Part shown: positions 45,179 to 53,761 of the stretch, one piece after another
How positions within the stretch are numbered: position 1 is the stretch's first letter
How the letters are laid out: every line of letters begins with the position of its first letter
DNA from: Actinomycetes bacterium
GTDB lineage: Bacteria > Actinomycetota > JAICYB01
Assembly: GCA_025934435.1 (NCBI GenBank)
Contig: JAICYB010000001.1
Location: 1 to 64,000, forward strand
Direction: 5' to 3'
Length of the DNA stretch: 64,000 nt
The notes under the pieces: model-generated
Database searches by the model: none
What the model saw: only the letters and a program-made list of their open reading frames with translations
Told to the model about the DNA's origin: nothing
Translations under genes and position numbers: made by a program

Positions 45179-46956
45179 GCTGGATCGACCACGAGCTGAA
45201 CGCGCTCGAGGCCGCAGGGTTGCTGCGCGATCCGCGCACCGTCTCCTCGCCCGCCGGGCCGGAGGTCGTCGTCGAGGGGAAGCGCGTCGTCCTGCTGTGC
45301 TCGAACGACTACCTCGGTCTGGCCGGCGACGCGCGCGTGAGCGCGGCAGCGGCGGCAGCCGCGAAGCGATGGGGCGCGGGGTCGGGTGCGTCGCGTCTCG
45401 TGTCCGGCACGCTCGACATCCACCGCGATCTCGAGCACGCGCTCGCCGCTCGTGAGGGGGCCGAGGACGTCGTCCTGTTTTCCTCGGGCTACCTCGCCAA
45501 CCTCGGCGTACTCGCTGCGCTGACCGGCCCGGACGACGTCGTGTTCTCCGACGAGCTCAATCACGCGAGCATCGTCGACGGCTGCCGTCTGTCGAAAGCG
45601 CGAGTCGTCGTCTACCCGCACCGGGATGTCGACCGTCTCCGTCGGCTGATGCGCGAGCATCCCGGACGTCGTCACTTCATCGTCACCGACACCGTCTTCT
45701 CGATGGACGGTGACGTCGCGCCGGTCGACGAGCTCGCGACCTTGGACGCGACGTTGATCTTGGACGACGCGCACGCAACGGGCGTTCTCGAGGGTGTGCG
45801 GAGTGCGCCCGTCGTCGTCGGAACGCTGTCGAAGGCGCTCGGTTCGTCCGGTGGCTATGTCGCGACGACCAACGCCTGCGCAACGCTGCTGCGTAACCGA
45901 GCGAGGACGCACGTGTTCGATACCGCACCAGTTCCGGCTTCCATCGGAGCGGCGGCGATGGCCCTCGAGATCGCCGAGCGCGAAGTGTGGCGTGGCGAAC
46001 GCGTGCGAGAACTCGCACGCCGCCTCGCGGGCGAGTTCGGTCGTCTCGGGTATGAAGCTCGCGAGCCGTCGGCGGCGATCGTGCCGGTGATCGTCGGCGA
46101 CGCACATGAAGCAGTCGCGCTCTCGGAGCGCTTGCTCGAGCGCGGCGTGCTTTGTCCGGCGATCCGTCCGCCGTCGGTGCCCGAAGGCACGTCGCGCCTT
46201 CGCGTGACGGTCATGGCGACGCACACCGACGATCACATCGACGCCGCGCTCGACGCGTTCGCGTCCCGACCGCGCCGGGCTTCGAAGCCGCGCGGGATCG
46301 AGGCCGTGTTCGTCACGGGAACGGACACCGGGGTCGGAAAGACCGTCGTCACAGCGGCGATCGCGAAGTCGTTCACCGAAGCCGGCAAACGCGTTGCGAT
46401 CTTCAAGCCGCTGCAGACGGGGCACGGCGACGACGCCGGCTGGGCCGCGGCGCTCGCGGGATGTCACGGCGAGACGGGTGTCCTTCTGGACGAACCTCTG
46501 GCTCCGTCCGTAGCCGCGCGCCGTGCGGACGTGAAGATCGACCTGCAACGCCTCGTCGATCGCTACCGAGAGCTGCGCGCGGCATACGACGTCGTCGTCG
46601 TCGAAGGCGCCGGCGGTCTGCTCGTCGGGATCGACGACGACACCGACATGGCCGATCTCGCCGCCATGTTCCGGCTACCGATCGTCGTCGTCGCGCGACC
46701 GGCGCTCGGCACCTTGAACCACACAGCCCTCACGGTCGACGCCGCCCGTGCGCGCGGACTCGATGTCCTCGGCGTGGTGATCTCGGACTATCCGGACGAA
46801 CCCGACATCGCCGAACGCACCAATCCGGCCGAGATCGCGAAGATCGCATCCGTCGTCGGCGTGATCCCGCACGTCGATGCGCTCGACGTCGAGGATGGGA
46901 TCCGTCCGGATGCGTTCGACGTGACGCGGTACCTCGAACCGCCGCTGCGCGGTTAG
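45175..46956 (+). CDS. bioF-bioD: Fused 8-amino-7-oxononanoate synthase and dethiobiotin synthetase
   Basis: One uninterrupted 593-aa frame encodes two enzymes. Residues 1-~372 are BioF, the PLP enzyme that joins pimeloyl thioester with alanine: LLCSNDYLGLAGD, GSGASRLVSGTLDIH, LDDAHATGV, and VGTLSKALGSSGGY with the PLP Lys. After a short Arg/Ser-rich linker (SRPRRASKPRG), residues ~380-593 are BioD, which closes the ureido ring of dethiobiotin: FVTGTDTGVGKTVVT (P-loop), IFKPLQTGH, VVVEGAGGLLVGID. With bioA this covers three of four late biotin steps; the BioA step falls between the two fused activities. No bioB is in the window. Stop shared tail-to-tail with the next gene (TTAG). Confidence 0.93.
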   Translation: MSWIDHELNALEAAGLLRDPRTVSSPAGPEVVVEGKRVVLLCSNDYLGLAGDARVSAAAAAAAKRWGAGSGASRLVSGTLDIHRDLEHALAAREGAEDVVLFSSGYLANLGVLAALTGPDDVVFSDELNHASIVDGCRLSKARVVVYPHRDVDRLRRLMREHPGRRHFIVTDTVFSMDGDVAPVDELATLDATLILDDAHATGVLEGVRSAPVVVGTLSKALGSSGGYVATTNACATLLRNRARTHVFDTAPVPASIGAAAMALEIAEREVWRGERVRELARRLAGEFGRLGYEAREPSAAIVPVIVGDAHEAVALSERLLERGVLCPAIRPPSVPEGTSRLRVTVMATHTDDHIDAALDAFASRPRRASKPRGIEAVFVTGTDTGVGKTVVTAAIAKSFTEAGKRVAIFKPLQTGHGDDAGWAAALAGCHGETGVLLDEPLAPSVAARRADVKIDLQRLVDRYRELRAAYDVVVVEGAGGLLVGIDDDTDMADLAAMFRLPIVVVARPALGTLNHTALTVDAARARGLDVLGVVISDYPDEPDIAERTNPAEIAKIASVVGVIPHVDALDVEDGIRPDAFDVTRYLEPPLRG

Positions 46957-47234
46957 TCCAGATCCTCGTCCTCTTCGGGGAGCCCGTGGACGAGGCACCG
47001 GTACTGATGCAGGAGTTCGTCGGCAAGCTGCAGCGCGTTCTCCGGCGTCATCTCGAAGGGAACGACGACTTCCGCTTCCGTTCCGGGAAGCCCGCCCGCG
47101 ATCTCGAGCACGATCGTGCCCGGGAACTCCTCCGAGTCCTCGTGGAAATGCACCACGCGGAAGGCCTCGATCGCGTACGGCGTCTCGGAGACTTCGTGCG
47201 GAAGCTTCATCCGGTCATCCCCTTCGTCGGTCAC
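46953..47234 (-). CDS. Hypothetical protein, 93 aa
   Basis: A small acidic protein: YAIEAFRVVHFHEDSEEF, VVPFEMTPENALQLADELLH, and an Asp/Glu tail. Probably an alpha-beta fold with no known relatives that I recognise. The GTG start lacks a ribosome binding site and TAAGCT lies six bases upstream, so it is probably leaderless. Its stop overlaps that of the bioF-bioD gene. Confidence 0.6.
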   Translation of the reverse strand: MTDEGDDRMKLPHEVSETPYAIEAFRVVHFHEDSEEFPGTIVLEIAGGLPGTEAEVVVPFEMTPENALQLADELLHQYRCLVHGLPEEDEDLD

Positions 47235-47240
47235 GCTCCC

Positions 47241-47246
47241 AGCTTA
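47241..47246 (-). promoter_or_regulatory. -10 box for the 93-aa protein gene
   Basis: TAAGCT, then six bases, then GTG 47234: another TANNNT-N6-start promoter. Confidence 0.6.
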
Positions 47247-47276
47247 GAGCGCGGAGGGGGAGCCGTCCCACGCGCG

Positions 47277-47312
47277 AACGGGGCCGGTTCCGTGGGGGAA
47301 ACCGACCCCGTT
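47277..47312 (-). terminator. Hairpin after the 167-aa secreted protein gene
   Basis: Arms AACGGGGCCGGTT (47277-47289) and AACCGACCCCGTT (47300-47312) pair with one mismatch around a ten-base loop. It lies 17 bases beyond the stop of the secreted protein gene. No clear T run follows. Confidence 0.6.
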
Positions 47313-47328
47313 GCGAGAAGGACGACGA

Positions 47329-47832
47329 TCAGCCGCGGCTGATCACGAACGGGACGCCGCCGGGATGGTGTCCGTCGGCGCCGATGAAGATCTGGTTCAC
47401 AGTGAGTGCGACCCCGTCGATCTTTCCGTTGAACACGAGACGGTTCGCGCACCGGGTGCGGAACACGAGGCCGTCGATGTGTCCGTAGTTCGTGAAGCGG
47501 TAGTGCACGCCGTTCGCATCTTCGGAGAACAGGACGTGATCTCTACGCTCCGTGCGACGCTCGGCGCCGTAGAGCTGGCCGTCCGTACGAACGCTCCCGG
47601 TGAAGATCATCTTGGACGAGGCGTCGTGCGTGACGGCGAGCTCCCACCCGTTCGACGTCTGCCAGACGTACAACCCGGTCGCCGCGCCTGACTGCAGTGT
47701 CGATGGACGACCCTGTACGTCGGACGGCCAGGACCCATGCACGCACGTCGATGCGTCCGCTCCGGCCCCCACGAGAAACGACCCGGCGATGGCGACCGCG
47801 CCGATCGCGAGTGATGCGACCAACTTCCGCAT
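47329..47832 (-). CDS. Secreted hypothetical protein, 167 aa
   Basis: The N terminus MRKLVASLAIGAVAIAGSFL is a signal peptide, cut near GADAS. The mature part is beta-rich with two cysteines (STCVHGSW and FRTRCANR) and blocks such as GLYVWQTSNGWELAVTH and VHYRFTNYGHIDGLVF, suggesting a small lipocalin-like or jelly-roll barrel. No known family recognised. The ATG at 47832 has GGAGG at good spacing; a longer frame upstream lacks one. Confidence 0.65.
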   Translation of the reverse strand: MRKLVASLAIGAVAIAGSFLVGAGADASTCVHGSWPSDVQGRPSTLQSGAATGLYVWQTSNGWELAVTHDASSKMIFTGSVRTDGQLYGAERRTERRDHVLFSEDANGVHYRFTNYGHIDGLVFRTRCANRLVFNGKIDGVALTVNQIFIGADGHHPGGVPFVISRG

Positions 47833-47930
47833 GCTGCCTCCTTCTTCGTGGACAACGACGGGTGAAGGATGTCCCGCGCAGGTGATGCGTCCGTTGCCGC
47901 CGTGTTCGGTTGAGGTAAGGTCCGCGGACG

Positions 47931-50381
47931 ATGCCCCTCGACCTGCGCTGCGAGCGTGCGATCGATCCCATCGGCATCGGCGCTCGAACGCCGCGCCTGT
48001 CATGGCGTCTCGACCACGGCACGCAGCGTGCGGCTCGTGTCGTCTTCGAAGACTGGGACTCGGGCTTCGTCGACGGACATCGCCAGCAGGTCGTCTACGC
48101 CGGGCCACCCCTCGCGTCACGGACGAAGCACTCGTGGCGCGTCGAGATCCGCACGGATGACGGAGTGGACTCGAGCGACGACGCGACATTCGAGATGGGC
48201 CTCCTCGATCCGTCCGACTGGACGGCGCGCATGATCACGGCCCGAGCGCGGACGCCGGTCGTGCGGTTCTCGACATCATTCGAGTTGGACGAACCCGTCG
48301 CGAGCGCGCGCCTCTACGTGACGGCGCACGGCGCCGTCGTTGCCTATCTGGGTGCGCGCGAGATCGGCGACGAAGTCCTGGCGCCGGGATGGACGTCGTA
48401 TCTCCGCCGGCTCGCCGTTCGTACCCACGACGTGACGGCATCGCTCGCGGCGGGATCGAATGAGATCTCGGCCCTCGTTGCGCCCGCGTGGTTCAGCGGC
48501 TCGTTCGGTCTCAGCCGCGAGCGTCCGGTCTACGGCGACCACGTCGGTCTGCTCGCGCAGCTCGAGATCACGCTTGCGAGCGGCCGCGCGCTCACGATCT
48601 CGACCGACGACTCCTGGAGCGCTTCGTCCACCACGTTCGAGCTCGCCGAGATCTACGACGGCGAAACCGTCGACGGATCGGCGCGGATCGAACGCTGCGA
48701 CGTCTCGCTCGTCGATCTGGATCTTCGAACGCTCGTCTGGCCGACGGTCCCACCCGTGCGGCGCACGAAGACGATCGCGCCGGTCGAGGCGAAACAGATC
48801 GACGGCGTCACGCGATACGACTTCGGGCAGAACCTCGTCGGACGCCTCCGCATCGAGTCGCACGGCGAGCGGGCCAAGATGCGTCACGCCGAGCTCCTCG
48901 GCCCCGACGGGCGTCTGTACACCGCGCCGCTCCGCACGGCGAAAGCGACGGACGGCATCGCCGGCGTGCGTGGCTCGTACGAGCCGACGTTCACGTTCCA
49001 CGGTTTCCGCTACGCCGAGGTCGGCGGCGACGCGTCGAACGTCGAAGCCGTCGTCACGCATTCGGACCTCGAACGCATCGGGTCCTTCGAGTCCTCGGAC
49101 GAGCTGATCAACCGGCTCCACGACAACGTCGTGTGGGGATGGCGCGGAAATTCCGTTTCCGTTCCGACGGATTGTCCGCAACGCGACGAGCGGCTCGGCT
49201 GGACGGGCGACGCGCAGGTCTTCTCGCCGACGGCGTCGTTCCTCTACGACTGCGAGACGTTCTGGGAGAACTGGCTCGCCGATCTCGCGGCCGACCAGCG
49301 CCCCGAGGGGGCCGTCCCGCCCGTGATCCCCGACACGCACTTCGAGCTCGGCGTCGGCGCGGCCGGCTGGGCCGACGCCGCGTGTGTCGTCCCGTGGACG
49401 ACCTACGTGGCCTACGGCGACGAGCACGTGCTCGCGCAGTCGCTTCCGGCGATGCGGCGGTGGATCGACTACGTCTACGAGCGCCTCGACGACGACCTCC
49501 GCTGGTCACGCGACTTCCAGTTCGGCGACTGGCTCGATCCGGACGCGCCGACCGCCGAACCGTGGAAGGCGAAGGCGCGATTCGACCTCGTCGCGAGCGC
49601 GTACTCCGTGCGGTCGACGGATCTGTTCGTCCGGACCTGTGGTGTGCTCGGTGAAGACGAGCTGGCCGCGCGGTACGGCGAGCGGGCCGCGCAGCTGCGC
49701 GAAGCGTGGCAACGGAACTATGCGGACAAGGCGCGGTCGACGCAGACCGGCTGCGCCCTCGCGATCGAGTTCGCGCTCGTCGACGACGTGCGATCGTTCG
49801 GCGACGCACTCGCTGCGCGCGTGCGCGAGACGGACACGCACCTGTCGACCGGTTTCCTCGGCACGCCGTTACTGCTGCCGGCGCTCGCGCGGACGAACCA
49901 CCTCGACGTGGCCTACGCGTTGCTCGAGCAGCGCACGCCGCCGTCGTGGCTCTACCAGGTGCTCGCCGGAGCGACGACGATCTGGGAACGCTGGGACGCG
50001 CTTCGTCCGGACGGATCCGTCCCGATGGCCGATCTCGGCGGTGGGACGGGATCGAGCATGGTGTCGTTCAACCACTACGCGTACGGGTGTGTGGCGGAGT
50101 TCCTGCACACGACGGTCGCGGGTCTCGCGCCCGACCCTGACGACCCCGGCTATCACCACGTCGTCGTTGCACCGCGTCCCGGCGGCTCGCTCACGAGCGC
50201 ACGCGCGGAGATCAAGAGCCGCTTCGGACGAACCGCCGTGTCGTGGACGATCTCGAACGGTGAGCTTGCGCTCGACGTCGTCGTTCCGCCGAACGCGTAT
50301 GCGACCGTGTCGTTACCGGACGCTGCCCCGACCGATGTCGGAACGGGCGAACATCGGTTCACGCAGGCGTGGGCCGTTTGA
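47931..50381 (+). CDS. GH78 alpha-L-rhamnosidase
   Basis: An 816-aa intracellular glycoside hydrolase of family GH78, which removes terminal L-rhamnose from glycans and flavonoids by inversion. The N-terminal beta domains begin with LRCERAIDPIGIGARTPRLS. The (alpha/alpha)6 barrel carries VPTDCPQRDERLGWTGDAQV, the family's catalytic-site block, and the C-terminal domain includes SMVSFNHYAYGCVAEFLH. Length is normal for the family. No signal peptide, so rhamnosides must be imported. A TAAGGT box lies nine bases upstream of the ATG. The 3' end overlaps the next gene tail-to-tail by 23 bases. Confidence 0.93.
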   Translation: MPLDLRCERAIDPIGIGARTPRLSWRLDHGTQRAARVVFEDWDSGFVDGHRQQVVYAGPPLASRTKHSWRVEIRTDDGVDSSDDATFEMGLLDPSDWTARMITARARTPVVRFSTSFELDEPVASARLYVTAHGAVVAYLGAREIGDEVLAPGWTSYLRRLAVRTHDVTASLAAGSNEISALVAPAWFSGSFGLSRERPVYGDHVGLLAQLEITLASGRALTISTDDSWSASSTTFELAEIYDGETVDGSARIERCDVSLVDLDLRTLVWPTVPPVRRTKTIAPVEAKQIDGVTRYDFGQNLVGRLRIESHGERAKMRHAELLGPDGRLYTAPLRTAKATDGIAGVRGSYEPTFTFHGFRYAEVGGDASNVEAVVTHSDLERIGSFESSDELINRLHDNVVWGWRGNSVSVPTDCPQRDERLGWTGDAQVFSPTASFLYDCETFWENWLADLAADQRPEGAVPPVIPDTHFELGVGAAGWADAACVVPWTTYVAYGDEHVLAQSLPAMRRWIDYVYERLDDDLRWSRDFQFGDWLDPDAPTAEPWKAKARFDLVASAYSVRSTDLFVRTCGVLGEDELAARYGERAAQLREAWQRNYADKARSTQTGCALAIEFALVDDVRSFGDALAARVRETDTHLSTGFLGTPLLLPALARTNHLDVAYALLEQRTPPSWLYQVLAGATTIWERWDALRPDGSVPMADLGGGTGSSMVSFNHYAYGCVAEFLHTTVAGLAPDPDDPGYHHVVVAPRPGGSLTSARAEIKSRFGRTAVSWTISNGELALDVVVPPNAYATVSLPDAAPTDVGTGEHRFTQAWAV

Positions 50382-50859
50382 CGAGGACGTACGCGCGCGC
50401 GAGCAGCACGCAGGCACCGACGAGTAACAGCCAGCCCATCAACCGCGTCAGGTCCGCGATCTGTTGCGTGTGCGCGGTGAGATGCAACTGCGCGAACACG
50501 AGCGGCCAGTCGTGCTGCCCCCCGCCGAGCAGCGGTAGCTGCTGGTGCGGGTCCGTCATGTAGCGCGCGACGTCGGCGCAGTTCGTCGCCGCCCACCCGA
50601 GGCACGCGGCGGCTCCCCCTTCATCGCGGACGAAGAAGTACGCGGCGAAGGCGAGGGGTACCAGGATCTGGAAGATCGAGCCGGCCCCGGCGGCGGAGAC
50701 GGCCCCGAGCGGAGTCGCGAGGATCCGGCCGAACTCGTGGACGCCGAAGTCGACGAACTCGATGATGGGGACGCGGAGGTCGGCCGCCATCCGGACGGCG
50801 AAGACGAAGAGAACCGCTGCGACAACGAGGTCTCTACGGCGTGATCGGCCGGTGATCAC
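50359..50859 (-). CDS. Membrane protein, 166 aa
   Basis: Three or four hydrophobic segments (for example VVAAVLFVFAVRMAA, IFQILVPLAFAAYFF and LMGWLLLVGACVLLARAYVL) predict an integral membrane protein. FGVHEFGRIL resembles the HExxH zinc site of membrane metalloproteases but the second His is missing, so no protease activity is claimed. Starts with GTG; its start lies two bases from the stop of the exonuclease gene, and the two are probably co-transcribed. Confidence 0.6.
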   Translation of the reverse strand: MITGRSRRRDLVVAAVLFVFAVRMAADLRVPIIEFVDFGVHEFGRILATPLGAVSAAGAGSIFQILVPLAFAAYFFVRDEGGAAACLGWAATNCADVARYMTDPHQQLPLLGGGQHDWPLVFAQLHLTAHTQQIADLTRLMGWLLLVGACVLLARAYVLVKRPTPA

Positions 50860-50860
50860 G

Positions 50861-51796
50861 TTATAGGTATCGGCTCGCCCGGCCCGATGATGAGCCCACG
50901 AGACCGAGGGCGGCGCAGAGTGCGCTCGGCGAGGGGAGCCGCCTCGTCGCGACGCCGGTCGGTTCGACGGGAAGCGGGACGTCCCGCCGGACGCGTATGA
51001 GATCGCGCCACCGATCGACGTCGTCCCAGTGCGCGGCGACGAGTGGGTCGTTCCGCAGGTCGTCGATCGACTTCCCGCCGGCGAGCATCGCCGCGGCGCG
51101 GCTCATCCCGATACCCGGGATCCCGCCGATCCCGTCGGACGGATCACCGGCGAGCGCGCGAAGGTCGCACCACTGGCTCGCCGTGACACCGTAGTTCGCG
51201 ACGATGCGCGCTTCGTCCACGATCCCCGTTCGCGGACCGACGACGGTCGTCGTCGGCGACACGAGCTGGTAGTAGTCGCGGTCCGTCGAAAGGATCCGCA
51301 CGTGACGGCCCGCTGCGAGCGTCGTCAGTGTCGCGATGACGTCGTCGGCTTCACTGTCGGCGACCTCGATGTTCTCCACACCGATCAGATCGAGCGCGGC
51401 GCGGATCTCCGGGAGCCAGCCCATGAAGGACAGATCGGCGTTCTCGTAGGAACGGTTCGCTTTGTAGGTCGCATCGACGTCGAGCCGTCCCGACCATGCG
51501 TCGGCGCCGTCGAAGCACACGATGCACTCGGCGAAGACGCCGTACGAGCCGAGCGCACGGCGGAGCAGCGTGATGAATCGGAACAGGGGAGTGAGGTCGC
51601 GTCCGTCGTCAGCCGTGAAGGGTGCCGGGTTCCCGTGCGCGGCGCGCCACAGCAAGTTGTTGCCGTCGACGCAGAAGAGCGGGGTTCCGAGCTCGGCGAA
51701 GAGCCCGCCGTCCTCGCGGATCGTGAGCCCCTCCGGACGTAACGGGACGACGACGCGATCGATGTTCGTATGAGCGCGCGCGCCGCCTCGGGCCAT
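50861..51796 (-). CDS. 5'-3' exonuclease (FEN-like)
   Basis: A 311-aa protein like the 5'-nuclease domain of DNA polymerase I but free-standing: FCVDGNNLLWRAAHGN, CIVCFDGADAWSGR, the arch segment with ATYKANRS, VADSEADDVIATL, LSTDRDYYQLV (acidic metal site), and LAGDPSDGIGGIPGIGMSRA (H3TH DNA-binding region). It should remove RNA primers or 5' flaps. The ATG has TAGCAT exactly six bases upstream and no ribosome binding site, suggesting a leaderless transcript. Confidence 0.88.
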   Translation of the reverse strand: MARGGARAHTNIDRVVVPLRPEGLTIREDGGLFAELGTPLFCVDGNNLLWRAAHGNPAPFTADDGRDLTPLFRFITLLRRALGSYGVFAECIVCFDGADAWSGRLDVDATYKANRSYENADLSFMGWLPEIRAALDLIGVENIEVADSEADDVIATLTTLAAGRHVRILSTDRDYYQLVSPTTTVVGPRTGIVDEARIVANYGVTASQWCDLRALAGDPSDGIGGIPGIGMSRAAAMLAGGKSIDDLRNDPLVAAHWDDVDRWRDLIRVRRDVPLPVEPTGVATRRLPSPSALCAALGLVGSSSGRASRYL

Positions 51797-51802
51797 CGGC
51801 AG

Positions 51803-51808
51803 ATGCTA
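51803..51808 (-). promoter_or_regulatory. -10 box for the exonuclease gene
   Basis: TAGCAT, six bases, then ATG 51796. The box overlaps the stop codon of the dihydrofolate-reductase-like gene. Confidence 0.65.
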
Positions 51809-52438
51809 CGACGAGCGTGTGATACGTACGTGCAGCACGTCGGGCGTGGTGATGTACTCGCCGACCTCGTAGCCCTCGAGCCCGTCGAGGATCCGCTCGC
51901 CCGATCCGAGGAGCGCCGGCACGACCGGGATGTGAAGCTCGTCGACGAGACGGGCCTGCAGGTACGCACGAACGGTCTCGGCCCCGCCGCCGAGACGCAC
52001 GTCCTGCCCGTTCGCCGCGGCGAAGGCCCGGTCGTAGGCCTCCTTGATGCCACCGGTGACGAAGTGGAAGGTGGTCCCCGTCAGCGCGAGGTCGTCGCGT
52101 GCGTGATGCGTCAGGACGAACACATCGTGGTGAAAGGGCGGTTCGTCCTCCCACCAGCCGATCCAGGAGTCGTCCGGCCACGGACCGCGCACGGGGCCGA
52201 ACATGTTGCGGCCCATGATGGTCGCGCCGATGCCCTCGGTTCCGGCGCGGAAGAAGTCGTTGTCGACGCCCGTCGACCCACCCGTCTGGCCGATCATCTG
52301 TCGTCCGCCTTCGGTCTCGAAGACCCACTCGTGCAGCTTCATCCCGCCGACGCCCATCGGGTTCTCGAGGCTCTGATCGGGTCCGGCGACGAACCCGTCG
52401 ATGGACATGCAGTAGTTGTGCACGCGGAGCTTCGGCAT
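51806..52438 (-). CDS. Dihydrofolate-reductase-like (RibD C-terminal) protein
   Basis: A 210-aa protein of the RibD_C/DHFR-like family: LRVHNYCMSIDGFVAGPDQS at the N terminus (the NADPH-site start), MGRNMFGPVRG, FHFVTGGIKEAYDRA, and RLGGGAETVRAYLQARLVDE near the end. These enzymes reduce small heterocycles with NADPH. Substrate unknown. The ATG at 52438 has GGAGG seven bases upstream, which rules out the longer frame. Confidence 0.85.
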   Translation of the reverse strand: MPKLRVHNYCMSIDGFVAGPDQSLENPMGVGGMKLHEWVFETEGGRQMIGQTGGSTGVDNDFFRAGTEGIGATIMGRNMFGPVRGPWPDDSWIGWWEDEPPFHHDVFVLTHHARDDLALTGTTFHFVTGGIKEAYDRAFAAANGQDVRLGGGAETVRAYLQARLVDELHIPVVPALLGSGERILDGLEGYEVGEYITTPDVLHVRITRSS

Positions 52439-52465
52439 TCGTCCTCCTTCTGTCAGCATCGCCGG

Positions 52466-52970
52466 GTGGCGCTGCGTCGTAATCGGGATTTCGTCCTGCT
52501 CCAGTCGGGGCAGCCCTTGTCGAGCATAGGCACGACGTCGACGACGATCGCGTACCCGCTCCTCGTGCTGGCGCTCACCCATTCGCCGATCAAGGCCGGG
52601 ATCGTCTCGTTCGCACGCGGCGTTTCTCGTTCATCCGAGCGTCTACGTCCTCGTCGCCGGCATGGCACCGTCCATCGTCGTCATCCCGTCGAGCAACGCC
52701 GTCGTGCACGGGACGCGCATCAGCGTGACGCCCGATCATGTGCTCGGACGAAGCGAGGCCGCGCGGGCGACGTTGTCACTCGCCGTTGCGCCGCTCGGCC
52801 CCCTCGTCGCCGGTGCGGCGCTCGGTGCGTTCTCGGCGCGCGTCGCCGTCGGAGTGTTCGTGGCTTCGTCGCTCGTGCTCGCGGTGTGGGCGACGGTGAG
52901 CCGATCGCTCGACCCGGACGGGCTAGCGGCGTTCGGGCGGGAGGATGGGTCGCGCGTCGAGCGGCGATGA
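52466..52970 (+). pseudogene. MFS transporter with internal deletion and frameshift
   Basis: The first part (GTG 52466) reads LRRNRDFVLLQSGQPLSSIG and THSPIKAGIVSFAR, the first two helices of an enterobactin-exporter-like major facilitator. Near 52620 the frame changes, and the next part reads YVLVAGMAPSIVVIPSSNAV, then HVLGRSEAARATLSLAVAPL and VAVGVFVASSLVLAVWA, which are late-helix blocks of the same family. About 200-250 residues in the middle are missing. The product cannot be a working transporter. The end overlaps the convergent Lrp-type gene by 48 bases. Confidence 0.8.
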
Positions 52971-53393
52971 CACGACGATCGAAGTGGTCGTCGTGCCGAA
53001 GTCACCGATCCTGTCGATGAAGTCGCCGAGCGCCGACGTGTCCTCGACGACGACCTTCAGCAAGAAGCAATCGTCGCCCGTGATGTGGTGGGCTTCGAGG
53101 ATCTCCGGAAAGGCGCCGAGTTTCTCGGCGGCGTTCCGGGCGGCGACGTTCGACGGGAGACGGAGCCGGATGAACGCGGTGAGGTCGAGACCGAGCGCCC
53201 GCGGCGACACGCGCGCCGTGTAGCCCTCGATCACGCCTGAGGCTTCGAGTCGCCGCAGCCGTTCGGCGACGGCCGGCGGCGTGAGCGCGACCCGGCGTCC
53301 GAGCTCGGCGAGGCTGAGGCGGCCGTCGGCTTGCAGCTCCGCGAGGATCCGATGGGATACCTCGTCCAGGACATCGAAAGCGATCTGCGCCAT
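52923..53393 (-). CDS. Lrp/AsnC-family regulator
   Basis: A 156-aa regulator: winged helix-turn-helix (LSLAELGRRVALTPPAVAER, RRLEASGVIEGYTARVS) followed by the RAM ligand domain (FPEILEAHHITGDDCFLLKV). Family members form octamers, bind amino acids and regulate nearby metabolism or transport genes. The ATG at 53393 has GAAGG close upstream, giving the usual family length; a longer frame is not needed. The decayed transporter next door was perhaps its former target. Confidence 0.88.
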   Translation of the reverse strand: MAQIAFDVLDEVSHRILAELQADGRLSLAELGRRVALTPPAVAERLRRLEASGVIEGYTARVSPRALGLDLTAFIRLRLPSNVAARNAAEKLGAFPEILEAHHITGDDCFLLKVVVEDTSALGDFIDRIGDFGTTTTSIVVSSPLDARPILPPERR

Positions 53394-53464
53394 ATGCCTT
53401 CTGAATCTATCACACAAGCGCGGCCGGCTTTCGATGTGGTCTTCACTTCGCGCCAATCACCTTC

Positions 53465-53470
53465 TATCGT
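53465..53470 (+). promoter_or_regulatory. -10 box for the 71-aa protein gene
   Basis: TATCGT, six bases, then ATG 53477; no ribosome binding site. Confidence 0.6.
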
Positions 53471-53476
53471 TCGGTC

Positions 53477-53692
53477 ATGCTCTCGGTGCACTGTGAGGAC
53501 TGCGATACCGACGTCCTTCTCGGGATCGAGTCGATCTCCGCTGTTCAGAACGCCGGTGACGAGATCGTCGTCAGGTTCGAATGCACGTGTGGCGCGAGCG
53601 GCGTCCGGCGCTTCGGCAAGCGGCGACGTGTGCCGGAGGCGCGTATACGCGACCGAGCGCCGTTCCTGAACCACCGTCCGCGTTCGATGTAG
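53477..53692 (+). CDS. Small zinc-finger-like protein, 71 aa
   Basis: The protein has CEDC at residues 6-9 and CTC near residue 36, set in LSVHCEDCDTDVLLG and VVRFECTCGASGVRRFG; together these could bind one zinc. The tail is Arg-rich. Family unknown. It appears leaderless and is read toward the sensor kinase gene. Confidence 0.6.
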   Translation: MLSVHCEDCDTDVLLGIESISAVQNAGDEIVVRFECTCGASGVRRFGKRRRVPEARIRDRAPFLNHRPRSM

Positions 53693-53761
53693 AGGTCTTC
53701 AGCCGGCCCCGCTCCGGCCGACTCTCGGGTGCGTAGGTTTCGTTCGAGGGGGCGGGTCCAG

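Noticed and set aside
47235-47328. Riboswitch or attenuator
   Set aside because: The hairpin lies at the 3' side of the 167-aa secreted protein gene and is better explained as a terminator.
50359-50859. Membrane metalloprotease
   Set aside because: HEFGR lacks the second His of HExxH, and no other family motif is visible.
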